Below, piece after piece: positions 8,499 to 16,491 of a DNA stretch of 64,000 nt. The notes below the pieces were generated by a model, which saw nothing but the letters and a program-made list of their open reading frames with translations, was not told the DNA's origin and did not search any database. A program made the translations under genes and the position numbers. The stretch lies in the NCBI RefSeq assembly GCF_023715145.1, contig NZ_JAMBNP010000003.1, forward strand, positions 62,001 through 126,000, read 5' to 3'. Source of the DNA: Paenibacillus glycanilyticus (lineage in GTDB: Bacteria > Bacillota > Bacilli > Paenibacillales > Paenibacillaceae). Position 1 is the stretch's first letter; each line of letters starts with the position of its first letter.

Positions 8499-9218
8499 TT
8501 AATCTCTTCTTTGAATCTTGTCAGAGCCGCCAGCAGAGACAACGGATGTACGGTGCTTCTTCGATTCCTCAGAGATATAGTCTGATAACTGATCTGCCGG
8601 GTTGAACACGGAATGACCATGGCATACTTCCATTCGTTTAGGGAGCAGTTTGCCTACGACTAAACTGCTGTCCAGTACTTCCTTCATGTTCGGTGTGAAG
8701 AGTGGTTTGCGAAGTTTGCCGTTCTTAGACGAGAAAAGATCGCCTGCGAGCATAACCCGATCTTTTACGTGATAGAAGACGACGTGTCCTGGCGAATGAC
8801 CTGGTGTAAAGTAAGGCTTTAGGCTACCAATAGCGTGTATTTCTCCGCCATCATCTTCGGCGAAAGCTTGAACCCCTCCATTAATTAAAGCGGCGACCGG
8901 CTTTTTACCTTCTCGATAAGAGCGTTCGCCTAGCAGGTAGGGGACTTCTTTACTGTGAGCGAAGACAGTAACCGTATCATGATTCAATATTGATTTAAGC
9001 GCTCCGACATGATCGGGATGCCCATGGGTCAGCACGATTTGTTTTAACGGGCCGGCGTTTAGCCTTTTGATGAATTTCAGAATTCCCTTGGCCATCATGG
9101 ACATTCCTGTATCGACCAGAGTGACCCCGTCTTCTTCAATGACCACCCACACGGTAATCGGGATTATCATCCATGTCCGTAAGCTCCAAATATGTTCTGA
9201 AATTTGTGTAGCTTTCAT
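8499..9218 (-). CDS. MBL-fold metallo-hydrolase
   Basis: A 239-residue metallo-beta-lactamase-fold hydrolase with the metal-binding set H-G-H-P-D-H near residue 65, S-P-G-H-V-V-F-Y near 140, the bridging Asp in M-L-A-G-D-L-F, and a late H in C-H-G-H. No signal peptide, so cytosolic. Members include glyoxalase II, lactonases and other hydrolases; the substrate cannot be assigned. It lies 4 bp downstream of a TetR regulator on the same strand, so both are probably one autoregulated operon. Confidence 0.9.
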   Translation of the reverse strand: MKATQISEHIWSLRTWMIIPITVWVVIEEDGVTLVDTGMSMMAKGILKFIKRLNAGPLKQIVLTHGHPDHVGALKSILNHDTVTVFAHSKEVPYLLGERSYREGKKPVAALINGGVQAFAEDDGGEIHAIGSLKPYFTPGHSPGHVVFYHVKDRVMLAGDLFSSKNGKLRKPLFTPNMKEVLDSSLVVGKLLPKRMEVCHGHSVFNPADQLSDYISEESKKHRTSVVSAGGSDKIQRRD

Positions 9219-9222
9219 TTCA

Positions 9223-9855
9223 TCATCCCTCGCTCGTTATTTTTAATTTAAAGCCGGTGAGAAGCGTGTCGAAAGCTTCATCGAAAGCCGGGCTCAAGCG
9301 GTTCATCAGGTCTGAAAGGGATTCGTCTGTCAGCAGGTATGTGTTAATGATACCGTTCAACATAAAGAAATAGATTCGATTGAACCTCAGCAAACGATCC
9401 GAACTTGGTTGTATCGGAAATACGTCTTGAAGGGCCTGCCCAATCGCCTTGAATAGGTTGATGCGAAGCCGGTTAATCTCCAATACCGGTTCCTCTTCGT
9501 CCACCCGCACCCCTTTGACCATAAATACAACTTGATATATGGATTTATGCTGCAAACAGAAACGGAGGAATTCCATGCTGATTGCCTTGAGCTTAGCTTC
9601 TGGCGAGAGGCTGGTCCGATTCGCAATTACATCAATGTTTCTTTGTGCCTCGAGCAGTGGGGGCATAGACATCGCGTGCAAGAGTTCTTCTTTATCCTTG
9701 AAGTAAATGTAGATCGTCGTGTGCGAACAATTGGCCTCTTTCGCAATTTCCCTCATCGACACGCCATTATAGCCTCGATTCGCGAATAGCATTCCTGCGG
9801 CAGTCAAAATCGCTTGTTTTGTCTCCTCTGAGCGGAGCTTCTGGCGTGGTGCCAT
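9223..9855 (-). CDS. TetR/AcrR-family regulator
   Basis: About 210 residues. The start at 9855 (M-A-P-R-Q-K) is chosen because GGAGGT lies eight bases before it; an upstream in-frame start at 9891 lacks such a site. The N-terminal HTH (A-I-L-T-A-A-G-M-L-F-A-N-R-G-Y-N-G-V-S-M ... Y-I-Y-F-K-D-K-E-E-L-L) is typical, and the variable C-terminal domain would bind a ligand. It precedes the MBL gene by 4 bp, and a palindromic operator-like region sits just upstream, consistent with autorepression. Confidence 0.92.
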   Translation of the reverse strand: MAPRQKLRSEETKQAILTAAGMLFANRGYNGVSMREIAKEANCSHTTIYIYFKDKEELLHAMSMPPLLEAQRNIDVIANRTSLSPEAKLKAISMEFLRFCLQHKSIYQVVFMVKGVRVDEEEPVLEINRLRINLFKAIGQALQDVFPIQPSSDRLLRFNRIYFFMLNGIINTYLLTDESLSDLMNRLSPAFDEAFDTLLTGFKLKITSEG

Positions 9856-9879
9856 TCCCGTAACCTCCATGTCGAAAAG

Positions 9880-9920
9880 ATAACTAACCACTGGTTACAA
9901 CATAACCTATGGTTAGTTAT
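9880..9920. promoter_or_regulatory. Palindromic operator candidate for the TetR-MBL operon
   Basis: The outer arms ATAACTAACCA (9880-9890) and TGGTTAGTTAT (9910-9920) are exact inverted copies. Two smaller dyads, AACCA-C-TGGTT (9886-9896) and AACC-TAT-GGTT (9904-9914), are nested inside. It lies 24 bp before the chosen TetR start codon, where an autorepressor would bind. Confidence 0.7.
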
Positions 9921-9950
9921 TCGTCAACCAAATTAAGGGAAATTTTGTTA

Positions 9951-9990
9951 GCCCCGTTAAGCTGAACCGTATCACAAGTGACGGCGAATT
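9951..9990 (+). repeat. R3: third rlmH-end repeat
   Basis: Contains GCT GAA CCG TAT CAC AAG TGA, again spelling E-P-Y-H-K-stop but with different wobble bases from R1, flanked by CCCCGTTAA and TGACGGCGAA. It divides block 2 from block 3. Between it and 10278 no gene is recognised; a 62-codon open frame at 10000-10188 has no domain or convincing ribosome site. Confidence 0.7.
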
Positions 9991-10278
9991 AAAATTAATG
10001 TGCGAGCACTATTACCGAAGCGCTTCAAGGAGTTCAATTCTTTATTGAGTATCTATATTTCGGTTGATACAATATATGTAACATATCCGGGATTGCATCG
10101 GAAAAGGGGAGATGGCGTGATGGTTTTGGGCAATGGCTATGCGACTCCCCAAGTAGATTGGTTGATGAGATTTGTTGAAAGAAGATGAGTGAACACGCGC
10201 TGCACGGGATCACGCCTTAGGTAGTGATGGGTTTAACGAAGTTCCAGTTATCAACAAATTTCTAGAATTATAATATAT

Positions 10279-10583
10279 ATGAAAAGTCAGGAGGACTTTG
10301 CGGCAAGAAAGGATCCAGCGCCTGGACGCACTATGTGCATGCTTTGCGAGGGGCTGGAATTGTAGTATTCGGTTCGGGTCTTTGTGCTCCCGAGACTGCT
10401 GCCACAATGAAGCGTCGCTGCGGTCAGATGGTGGTTCAGGACGGCCCGTTTCGCGAGACGAAGGAGCAGCTCGGCGGGATATTCGTGGTGGATGTTCCAG
10501 ACCTAGACATCGCACTAGAGTGGGCTGCTCGAGGGCCCATCGATACGGTTGAGGTCAGACAGAACATTCCTTCGTTGAAATAA
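10279..10583 (+). pseudogene. YCII/DGPF-domain protein, frameshifted
   Basis: A YCII-related gene of the kind coupled to ECF42 sigma factors. The first codons (M-K-S-Q-E-D-F-A-A-R-K-D-P-A) are in one frame; the main part (A-W-T-H-Y-V-H-A-L-R-G-A ... V-V-Q-D-G-P-F ... E-W-A-A-R-G-P) is in another, so a frameshift lies near 10320. The diagnostic D-G-P-F motif is present. The last 51 bp recur at 10745-10795. Confidence 0.75.
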
Positions 10584-10744
10584 ATTTCATGGAACCTAAT
10601 TAGGTCATTGAACAAACGGCCTTGCTAGGAAGCTGCTTCCAGCATGCGTTCCAGTTAAACTTCCTCGGCAAAGTTGAATCTCGGGAAGTGCAGAAGGTTT
10701 ATGTCGAACGCATTTTACATTTGTTGTTCCCCAGTGATTACTAA
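10584..10744 (+). pseudogene. Remnant of a first ECF42 sigma gene start
   Basis: Starting at ATGGAA (about 10589), the sequence parallels the 5' end of the sigma-factor gene at 10803 for some 30 bases (A-T-T-G-A-A-C-A-A-A-C-G-G-C against A-T-T-G-A-A-A-A-A-G-C-G-G-C) but has TAG as the fourth codon, then loses similarity. It looks like the leftover of a duplicated YCII-ECF42 unit. Confidence 0.5.
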
Positions 10745-10795
10745 GGGCCTGTCGATACGGTTGAGGTCAGACAGAACATTCCCCCGTTGAAGTAA
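10745..10795 (+). repeat. Second copy of the YCII gene 3' end
   Basis: Fifty-one bases matching 10533-10583 with a handful of substitutions, encoding G-P-V-D-T-V-E-V-R-Q-N-I-P-P-L-K-stop. The intervening ~210 bp suggest tandem duplication of a YCII-sigma unit followed by an internal deletion. Confidence 0.75.
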
Positions 10796-10802
10796 TCATT
10801 CT

Positions 10803-12040
10803 ATGGAAACTAAGCAGGTAATTGAAAAAGCGGCACGTGATGCTTATGGCCGATTGCTCTCCTATTTAGCTGTAAATTGGCGAGATCTACAGGCTGTTGA
10901 AGATGCCATAGGGGATGCCTTTCTTGCCGCGCTAGAAACTTGGCCCAAGGTCGGCGTTCCGGATAAGCCTGAATCATGGCTGATTACAGTCGTCCGTAGG
11001 CGACTTATCGACCGTGCCCGCCGTACACGTATTTCAGAAAGTGCGCTGCCGACACTTCTTGCCATGTCAGAGGATGCGCAGCTTCTGACCTCTTCAAGCG
11101 CGCTGCCTCTCCGGACGAACGACTGAGGATGATGTTTCTGTGTACTCATCCGGCCATTGATCCAATTATGCGTACACCGCTTATGTTGCAGACGGTTCTT
11201 GGAATCGATGCCTCTCGAATTGCGTCTTCATTCATCATCAAGCCCTCCACAATGAGCCAGCGTCTTACTCGGGTAAAAACCAAAATTCGTGCAGAACGTC
11301 TCACTTTTGAAATGCCTGATGCAGAAGAAATTCCGGATCGTATCGATTCCGTTCTGGAGGCCATTTATGCTGCTTACGGGACCGGGTGGGATGAGGCAGC
11401 CATTGCCGACTCGCCTCGCAGGAAATTGGCGGAAGAGGCGATCTACCTAGGAAGGCTGCTTCTACCATTTGCTCCCCACGAGCCGGAAGTTTACGGTCTG
11501 TTGGCACTCATGCTGCACTGTGAGGCGCGCCGCGAGGCACGACATGATGACGAGGGGAACTATGTTCCCCTCTCTGAGCAAGAATGAACGCGGTGGGATC
11601 GGGATATGATCATCGAGGCGGAGCGGTATCTGCATACTGCCTCGCAAGCTGGCAGAATCGGCCGCTTTCAACTCATGGCTGCCATTCAATCCGTACATGC
11701 GCAACGTTTAAGCACTAGGCGTATCGAGTGGGAGGCGATTGCACAGTTATATGAGGGACTCATTGGTATGCATCCAACACTGGGAGCATTGATTGGTCGA
11801 ACCGCCGCCATCGCAGAGGCCTATGGAGCGGAAAAAGGCATTGCCTTGCTGGAAGATTTTCCTTTTGCGAAAGTGGCAAACTATCAACCTTATTGGGCGT
11901 TAGCCGGTCACTTGTACAAGCGGATGAATCGAAAAGAAAATGCTCTTTCAGCCTATAGCCGTGCTATAGGACTAAGTATTGATGTTTCGGTTCGACAATT
12001 TTTAAATCTCCAAGCTACCGAGATCGAAAAGCGGCAATGA
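10803..12040 (+). pseudogene. ECF42-type RNA polymerase sigma factor, broken
   Basis: Full ECF42 factors are about 400 residues: sigma-2, sigma-4 and a long C-terminal TPR-like extension. All parts can be traced but not in one frame. 10803-11126 holds the sigma-2 region (D-L-Q-A-V-E-D-A-I-G-D-A-F ... P-E-S-W-L-I-T-V-V-R-R-R-L-I-D-R-A-R-R). A frameshift near 11100 moves into the frame with P-D-E-R-L-R-M-M-F-L-C-T-H-P-A-I and the sigma-4 region. A TGA at 11585 then interrupts the extension before T-R-W-D-R, where relatives have a sense codon. The partner YCII gene upstream is also broken. Confidence 0.8.
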
Positions 12041-12093
12041 TAAAAGGATTTCGGAGTGCACGAGATGACGATCTGCAGCTCTTTTAAAATTAA

Positions 12094-12115
12094 AAGACCC
12101 TTGAAAAAGGGTCTT
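12094..12115. terminator. Hairpin between ECF42 remnant and DHFR-like gene
   Basis: A 9-bp perfect stem AAGACCCTT/AAGGGTCTT with a 4-nt loop. The flanking genes are convergent; A-rich sequence on the left gives a T-rich tail for the minus-strand transcript. Confidence 0.7.
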
Positions 12116-12132
12116 CGTGCCGAGTAATCATT

Positions 12133-12642
12133 TTATCGTTGAATCGCATAGCGCAGTTGGACGATGCCACCGCCGAGGGGCTGGCAGTTCAGCAGCTCCA
12201 CATGCTTATATGAGTAGTTATCTTTGTCGATTAGAAGATTCAAGCCCTTGCCTTCCATCACCGGCGCCACATTGAAAATAACTTCGTCTACCAGATCTTG
12301 ACTGAGGAATGAATTGTGGATATCCGCGCCACCGCTAATGAGAGCGGTTTGATGGCCTTTTTGCCGCAGGTGGTTCAAGGCTTCCTCTGGCGATCTTACA
12401 ACCGTTACGCCCGGGATATCCGAGGCGTTCTTAGAAACGATGACGATGTCGACTTCGCCAAAGGGACCTGGACCACCGTTGCCGCGCATACCTTCGAAAG
12501 TGCGGCGCCCTACAATAAAATTGCCTGCAGCTTTAGCGTGTGTCGCGAAATCGTGCAACGCTTCTTTCTTCGGTGGGTTATCTGGACCGGATTGCGCATA
12601 ATTGCCATTGGCTGTTAAGGTTGCCCATAAAATTGTTTTCAT
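12133..12642 (-). CDS. Dihydrofolate reductase-family / RibD C-terminal domain protein
   Basis: A 169-residue single-domain protein of the DHFR/RibD-C fold, probably an NADPH-dependent reductase. Visible landmarks: M-K-T-I-L-W-A-T-L-T-A-N-G-N-Y-A at the start, I-V-G-R-R-T-F-E in the middle, and the cofactor segment A-L-I-S-G-G-A-D-I-H. It is unlike canonical FolA in sequence and probably not the housekeeping enzyme. The ATG at 12642 is preceded by GAGGAGGAG and overlaps the TGA of the upstream dehalogenase gene as ATGA, so the two are translationally coupled. Confidence 0.88.
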   Translation of the reverse strand: MKTILWATLTANGNYAQSGPDNPPKKEALHDFATHAKAAGNFIVGRRTFEGMRGNGGPGPFGEVDIVIVSKNASDIPGVTVVRSPEEALNHLRQKGHQTALISGGADIHNSFLSQDLVDEVIFNVAPVMEGKGLNLLIDKDNYSYKHVELLNCQPLGGGIVQLRYAIQR

Positions 12643-13529
12643 AGTAAAACTCCTCCTCTTATTCTCTTCCGTATTCTTCGAATTGCTGCAACTACCCGGT
12701 CCGGACGATCCTCTTGCACGTAGTGCGATGCGTCTTCCAGAATCTCGGTTTCGTTTAACGGCAAGTATCTTTGCCATTTGGCCATCTGATCGATCGGGAA
12801 GCCTGCGCTGTCTTTCGTTCCCCACAATATTTGAGCAGGCAAATCGGATAAATTCGACAACTTCGATTCAATGTCGGTAAGCCACTTTCGTGACTTGCGG
12901 ATCTGTCTTGGAAATACCCATGTCGGTATCCTGGACTTCGGAGTCGGGAACGGGTCGGTATAGGCTTTTCTCAAGCTATCCGTGACTTTCTCGGCATGGT
13001 GTATTCCGTGCGGAACAATGATTTTGGCGAAGAAGTTGCGCCGTGTTTGAAGCCAGCGACCGATTGGCCAACCTCCCATAGCGAGTGAAAACAATTTCAT
13101 CGGCATAATTTCAGCAGGCCAGGCCCAAGTATTCATCACAACGATGCCGCGCAAGTTATTCCGATGCCGTACCGCGTAGTTCAGCCCAATCGGGCCTCCC
13201 CAATCCTGAACGACTACAATCATATCTTTCAGATCCAAATGGTTAATCAGATCTTGAATGGCTGCCGATTGCTCTTGCGGTGTAAAGCGGTAACCCGTAG
13301 GCGCCTTCGACATGCCGAATCCGGGGTAATCCGGAGCGACGAGTCGGAAATCCTCGCGAAGCTCTTTAATGACGTTCCGATAAAGATAGGACCATGTGGG
13401 GTTTCCATGGAGGAGAAGAACCGTTGGTCCTTGCCCTTCATCGAGGTAATGAATATAACCATCACGGTAAGGCAGCCAGCGATCAGTGAACGGGTACTCC
13501 ATCGGATCCAATTCAAAGGGTCTATTCAT
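12639..13529 (-). CDS. Haloalkane dehalogenase-like alpha/beta hydrolase
   Basis: A 296-residue alpha/beta hydrolase. H-G-N-P-T-W-S-Y-L-Y-R near 41 supplies the oxyanion and halide-binding Asn. V-V-Q-D-W-G-G-P-I-G has the nucleophile as Asp109 followed by the halide-binding Trp, the haloalkane-dehalogenase signature rather than the Ser of esterases. The catalytic His is in A-S-H-Y-V-Q-E-D near 275. It would hydrolyse a carbon-halogen bond through an ester intermediate in the cytosol, but the real substrate is unknown. It is cotranscribed with the DHFR-like gene and divergent from an HxlR regulator. Confidence 0.85.
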   Translation of the reverse strand: MNRPFELDPMEYPFTDRWLPYRDGYIHYLDEGQGPTVLLLHGNPTWSYLYRNVIKELREDFRLVAPDYPGFGMSKAPTGYRFTPQEQSAAIQDLINHLDLKDMIVVVQDWGGPIGLNYAVRHRNNLRGIVVMNTWAWPAEIMPMKLFSLAMGGWPIGRWLQTRRNFFAKIIVPHGIHHAEKVTDSLRKAYTDPFPTPKSRIPTWVFPRQIRKSRKWLTDIESKLSNLSDLPAQILWGTKDSAGFPIDQMAKWQRYLPLNETEILEDASHYVQEDRPDRVVAAIRRIRKRIRGGVLL

Positions 13530-13665
13530 GATGTGTCCTCCCTTCTAAAAAATAGAATATTTTTCCTCCTTCTTGGTTTACATCATAATTGCACCATGGT
13601 ACATTTGAAAAGTAGTTACATTTAAGTGCAATAGTTTCAAAAAATGAACTAAGGAGAGAAAGCCA

Positions 13666-14028
13666 ATGATGGATCGATCCTGTCCAGGCGTCGTTGAGCC
13701 CATCCTTGAGATTCTGGATGGAAAATGGACGCTTCTTCTCTTGTTCGAGCTAATTAACGGGACCCGACGGTTTGGGGAACTACGTCGTAAGCTACAACCC
13801 ATAAGTCCGAAAACGCTGACAGACCGTTTGCGGCTGTTAGAGGAGAAGGGACTCGTCATTCGTACGCTTTATCCTGGCGTACCGCTGCATGTCGAATATG
13901 AACTTACAGAGAGCGGGAAGGCTTTGCAGCCGATTTTTGCCGCGATGTGGACGTGGACTCAGGAGCATGGGACCCTGCTCCGGAAGAATAGGAACGAAAG
14001 CGGCGAAGGAGCAGAAAAGGCGCTGTAA
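13666..14028 (+). CDS. HxlR-family transcriptional regulator
   Basis: A 120-residue winged-helix regulator: C-P-G-V-V-E-P-I-L-E-I-L-D-G-K-W-T near the start, then R-R-F-G-E-L-R-R-K-L, I-S-P-K-T-L-T-D-R-L-R-x-L-E-E-K-G-L-V, a normal family layout. Cys6 occupies the place of the redox-sensing cysteine of YodB/HypR-type members, so sensing of electrophiles or oxidants is possible. The start is 13666 or 13669, with AAGGAGAG upstream. Divergence from the dehalogenase operon suggests it controls that operon; the 136-bp gap contains the direct repeats GTACATTT and GTTACATTT. Confidence 0.9.
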   Translation: MMDRSCPGVVEPILEILDGKWTLLLLFELINGTRRFGELRRKLQPISPKTLTDRLRLLEEKGLVIRTLYPGVPLHVEYELTESGKALQPIFAAMWTWTQEHGTLLRKNRNESGEGAEKAL

Positions 14029-14030
14029 TT

Positions 14031-14058
14031 TAAGGCCATCCGCTGAAGGATGGCCTTA
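14031..14058 (+). terminator. Terminator after HxlR gene
   Basis: An 11-bp perfect stem TAAGGCCATCC/GGATGGCCTTA with a 6-nt loop; the T run is weak (AAATCTT). Confidence 0.65.
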
Positions 14059-14063
14059 AATCT

Positions 14064-14110
14064 TGCCGTTACAGACGGCGCGGTGAACCGTACCATAAGT
14101 AACGGCAAGT
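14064..14110 (+). repeat. R4: fourth rlmH-end repeat, with perfect inverted ends
   Basis: Contains CGC GGT GAA CCG TAC CAT AAG TAA (R-G-E-P-Y-H-K-stop), one codon longer in RlmH identity than the other downstream copies. It is bounded by the exact inverted octamers GCCGTTAC (14065-14072) and GTAACGGC (14099-14106). It separates block 3 from block 4. Confidence 0.75.
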
Positions 14111-14201
14111 TTTTTAGACGAGGTGGAACTTTGGTCAGGCAAACGCAAAATCTTGTTTAAGGGGCTGCCTCCAAACCGATGTTTTATTTTTTTGGAAGGG
14201 G

Positions 14202-14230
14202 TTGACATTAAAAAGTCAATCGGGTATATT
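14202..14230 (+). promoter_or_regulatory. Sigma-A type promoter of the TetR gene
   Basis: A perfect -35 TTGACA (14202-14207), a 17-bp spacer and TATATT as -10 (14225-14230). An operator-like sequence begins five bases after the -10, so a bound repressor would block initiation. Confidence 0.85.
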
Positions 14231-14234
14231 GTTT

Positions 14235-14254
14235 ACATACCAACCGAATGTATG
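14235..14254. promoter_or_regulatory. Operator candidate O1 for TetR
   Basis: The left arm ACATACCAAC is identical to that of the perfect palindrome at 14967-14987; the right arm (CGAATGTATG) is degenerate. It overlaps the transcription start region of the TetR gene. Confidence 0.7.
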
Positions 14255-14268
14255 AAAGGGGAGAGCGA

Positions 14269-14934
14269 ATGGCTAGAAATAAATATCCGGAAGAAACAAT
14301 CAACCAAATTTTAACCGTGGCTCTTAACCTCTTCATCCAAAAGGGATACGAGCAGACCTCCATTCAGGATATTATTAATGAACTGGGAGGGCTGACAAAA
14401 GGGGCGATATACCATCACTTCAAGTCGAAAGAAGAGATCATGCAGGCCGTTACCGACCATATGTTCAAAGGCGTTGACGAGCTGCTAGCCCCCGTCAGGG
14501 ACGACAATGGTCTGAACGGCCGGGAGAAGCTCCGCAAGATTTCCCGCGTCTCTCTCGACAATCCCGCCCAGAACGAAATCGCATCGGTGGCACCGAACCT
14601 CTTGCGTAATCCGAAGCTGCTGGCCGCACAGATTGAGAACATTATCGAAGTAGCCATACCGGTGTATATCCAGCCTATCATCGAGCAGGGTATGCGAGAC
14701 GGCTCGATCCGAACCGACTATCCAAGGGAGCTAAGCGAAGTGTTGATGGTTCTCACCAATCTTTGGCTAAATCCGGCGGTCATCCCGGCTTCGCCCGAGA
14801 TGATGCTGCGAAAGTTAAGGTTCTTCGATGAGATTATGAAAGGCCTGGGGCTTGACCTGTTCGATGAGCAAATGTTTCAACGATACGAGGAACTGCTTCG
14901 TTTGTCAGCTAGAGAAGTCAGCAAAGAAAACTAA
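14269..14934 (+). CDS. TetR-family regulator
   Basis: A 221-residue TetR repressor: M-A-R-N-K-Y-P-E-E-T start, HTH around Q-T-S-I-Q-D-I-I-N-E-L-G-G-L-T-K-G-A-I-Y-H-H-F-K-S-K, and a C-terminal ligand domain. The start at 14269 follows AAAGGGGAG. Related operator sequences stand in front of both this gene and the pentapeptide/ABC operon downstream, so it probably represses itself and that operon until a drug-like ligand binds. Confidence 0.92.
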   Translation: MARNKYPEETINQILTVALNLFIQKGYEQTSIQDIINELGGLTKGAIYHHFKSKEEIMQAVTDHMFKGVDELLAPVRDDNGLNGREKLRKISRVSLDNPAQNEIASVAPNLLRNPKLLAAQIENIIEVAIPVYIQPIIEQGMRDGSIRTDYPRELSEVLMVLTNLWLNPAVIPASPEMMLRKLRFFDEIMKGLGLDLFDEQMFQRYEELLRLSAREVSKEN

Positions 14935-14966
14935 ACTGCCGAGAGGCAGCTTATTTTTAAACCTAT

Positions 14967-14987
14967 ACATACCAACGGTTGGTATGT
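14967..14987. promoter_or_regulatory. Operator candidate O2 for TetR, perfect palindrome
   Basis: ACATACCAAC and GTTGGTATGT are exact inverted arms around one central G. It lies in the 113-bp gap before the pentapeptide gene and shares its left arm with O1. Confidence 0.85.
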
Positions 14988-15047
14988 AATAGACGATCCA
15001 GGTTCAAAGCGTTGATAAAAAACCTACTATTAGGAGATGTGAATGTT

Positions 15048-15716
15048 ATGAATCAAACAATGACCTCCAGCTCGCTGGAACGGCAATTAGTGACAAACTT
15101 TAACGGAAGCAACCTATCGAAGAGCGACTTTGCTGGCGTTACCGCACATAAAGGAAAATTTACAGCGAGCACGCTACGCGGCTCCGACTTCACGAACGCG
15201 GACTTGACCTGCAGCTCATTCGCCAACAGCGATGTGCGAGATGCCCGTTTCGATGGCGCAAACCTGACGGATTGCAACCTGTCCACCCTCGACCTTGCGA
15301 ATGCGAGCTTCCATCAGTCCATCCTTGTGAGAACCAACTTTAGCAAGTCATGGCTAGCCGGAGCTAAATTCACTGGTGTAAAGCTGACCGACGTCAAGCT
15401 GACCATGATCGACCTCAGAAAAACAAGCTTTGAAAACTGTATATTTGACGGCGTAGACTTCACCTCTTCCGATCTGACGGGACATTGCTTTGACGGGCAG
15501 ACCATTAACGGCGTCAAGTTCGACAAGGCGGGTCTGAGCGAGGTTTCGTTCAGAGGCGCGACACTCAAGAACGTATCTTTCCAAGGGCATGTGTTGTCCA
15601 AAAAGTATTACCGCGCAATCAAAACCATCTGCTTCGACGGCGCGGTCATGGATAAACTGACCTATGCAGCGCTTAAAGGCATGGAAGCCGACTTATCCAA
15701 GGTTACAGTGAGATAA
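15048..15716 (+). CDS. Pentapeptide-repeat protein
   Basis: A 222-residue protein of A/S-x-[DN]-[LF]-x-x pentapeptides forming a right-handed quadrilateral beta-helix, visible as G-S-D-F-T-N-A-D-L-T, G-A-N-L-T-D-C-N-L-S and T-L-D-L-A-N-A-S-F-H. No signal peptide. Some members (Qnr, MfpA) mimic DNA and protect gyrase, others guard producers of topoisomerase poisons; which applies here is not known. The start at 15048 follows AGGAG at 15032. It leads an operon with an ABC exporter 13 bp downstream, under the O2 operator, which hints at a two-pronged drug response. Confidence 0.88.
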   Translation: MNQTMTSSSLERQLVTNFNGSNLSKSDFAGVTAHKGKFTASTLRGSDFTNADLTCSSFANSDVRDARFDGANLTDCNLSTLDLANASFHQSILVRTNFSKSWLAGAKFTGVKLTDVKLTMIDLRKTSFENCIFDGVDFTSSDLTGHCFDGQTINGVKFDKAGLSEVSFRGATLKNVSFQGHVLSKKYYRAIKTICFDGAVMDKLTYAALKGMEADLSKVTVR

Positions 15717-15729
15717 AGGAGGAGAAAAA

Positions 15730-16491
15730 ATGACAAACAACTCCATTCAAGTGAAGGGGCTGCAAAAATCCTACAAGCAGCATCAAGTCCTTAAGGGGGT
15801 CGATTTCGAGGTGGAGCAGGGCAGCATCTTTGCCCTGCTCGGCTCCAATGGCGCGGGCAAGACAACCGCTGTCAAGATCCTCACCACGCTGCTCAAACCA
15901 GACAGCGGAAGCGTTACCGTAAACGGATTCGACGTTGCAACGAGGCCCGACCATGTACGGCAAGCGATCAGTCTGACCGGGCAATTTGCCGCTGTGGATG
16001 AAATTCTGACCGGACGGGAAAATCTGGTGATGATTGCAAAGCTAAGACACCTCAAAAATCCGCGTCAGGTTGCAGATGACATGCTTAAGCGCTTTGGCCT
16101 GACAGACGCTGCCGATCGCAGGGCGTCAACGTATTCAGGCGGTATGCGCCGAAGGCTCGACATCGCCTTGAGTATCGTGGGAAAACCGCAGATCATTTTC
16201 CTCGACGAGCCGACCACCGGGCTTGACCCTGAGGCGCGCATCGAGGTTTGGAAGATCGTCAAGGAGCTTGCGGACGGAGGTACAACAATATTTCTCACCA
16301 CACAGTATCTGGAAGAAGCCGAGCAGCTTGCTGATCGAATTGCCATTCTGCACGAAGGCAGAATTATTGCCAATGGCACGCTCCAGGAACTGAAAAAGCT
16401 GTTTCCGCAAGCCAAAAAGGAATATGTCGAAAAACAGTCGACATTAGAGGAAATTTTCCTCGCCATTATCGGTAACAAGGAGGCAGTGTAA
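15730..16491 (+). CDS. ABC exporter ATP-binding protein, DrrA type
   Basis: A 253-residue ATPase: Walker A G-S-N-G-A-G-K-T-T near 39, signature Y-S-G-G-M-R-R-R-L, Walker B I-I-F-L-D-E-P-T-T-G-L-D, and the switch segment T-T-Q-Y-L-E-E-A-E-Q-L-A-D-R, which is typical of daunorubicin-resistance-type exporters. It would energise the permease whose ATG follows the stop codon immediately. The substrate is unknown. Confidence 0.93.
   Translation: MTNNSIQVKGLQKSYKQHQVLKGVDFEVEQGSIFALLGSNGAGKTTAVKILTTLLKPDSGSVTVNGFDVATRPDHVRQAISLTGQFAAVDEILTGRENLVMIAKLRHLKNPRQVADDMLKRFGLTDAADRRASTYSGGMRRRLDIALSIVGKPQIIFLDEPTTGLDPEARIEVWKIVKELADGGTTIFLTTQYLEEAEQLADRIAILHEGRIIANGTLQELKKLFPQAKKEYVEKQSTLEEIFLAIIGNKEAV

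Noticed and set aside
10000-10188. Small protein gene after R3
   Set aside because: No domain, weak ribosome site and unremarkable codon pattern; likely chance.
12642-12825. N-terminal extension of the DHFR-like protein to 230 residues
   Set aside because: The extension is Arg/Ser-rich, overlaps the dehalogenase gene, and GAGGAGGAG precedes the ATG at 12642, where the family start aligns.
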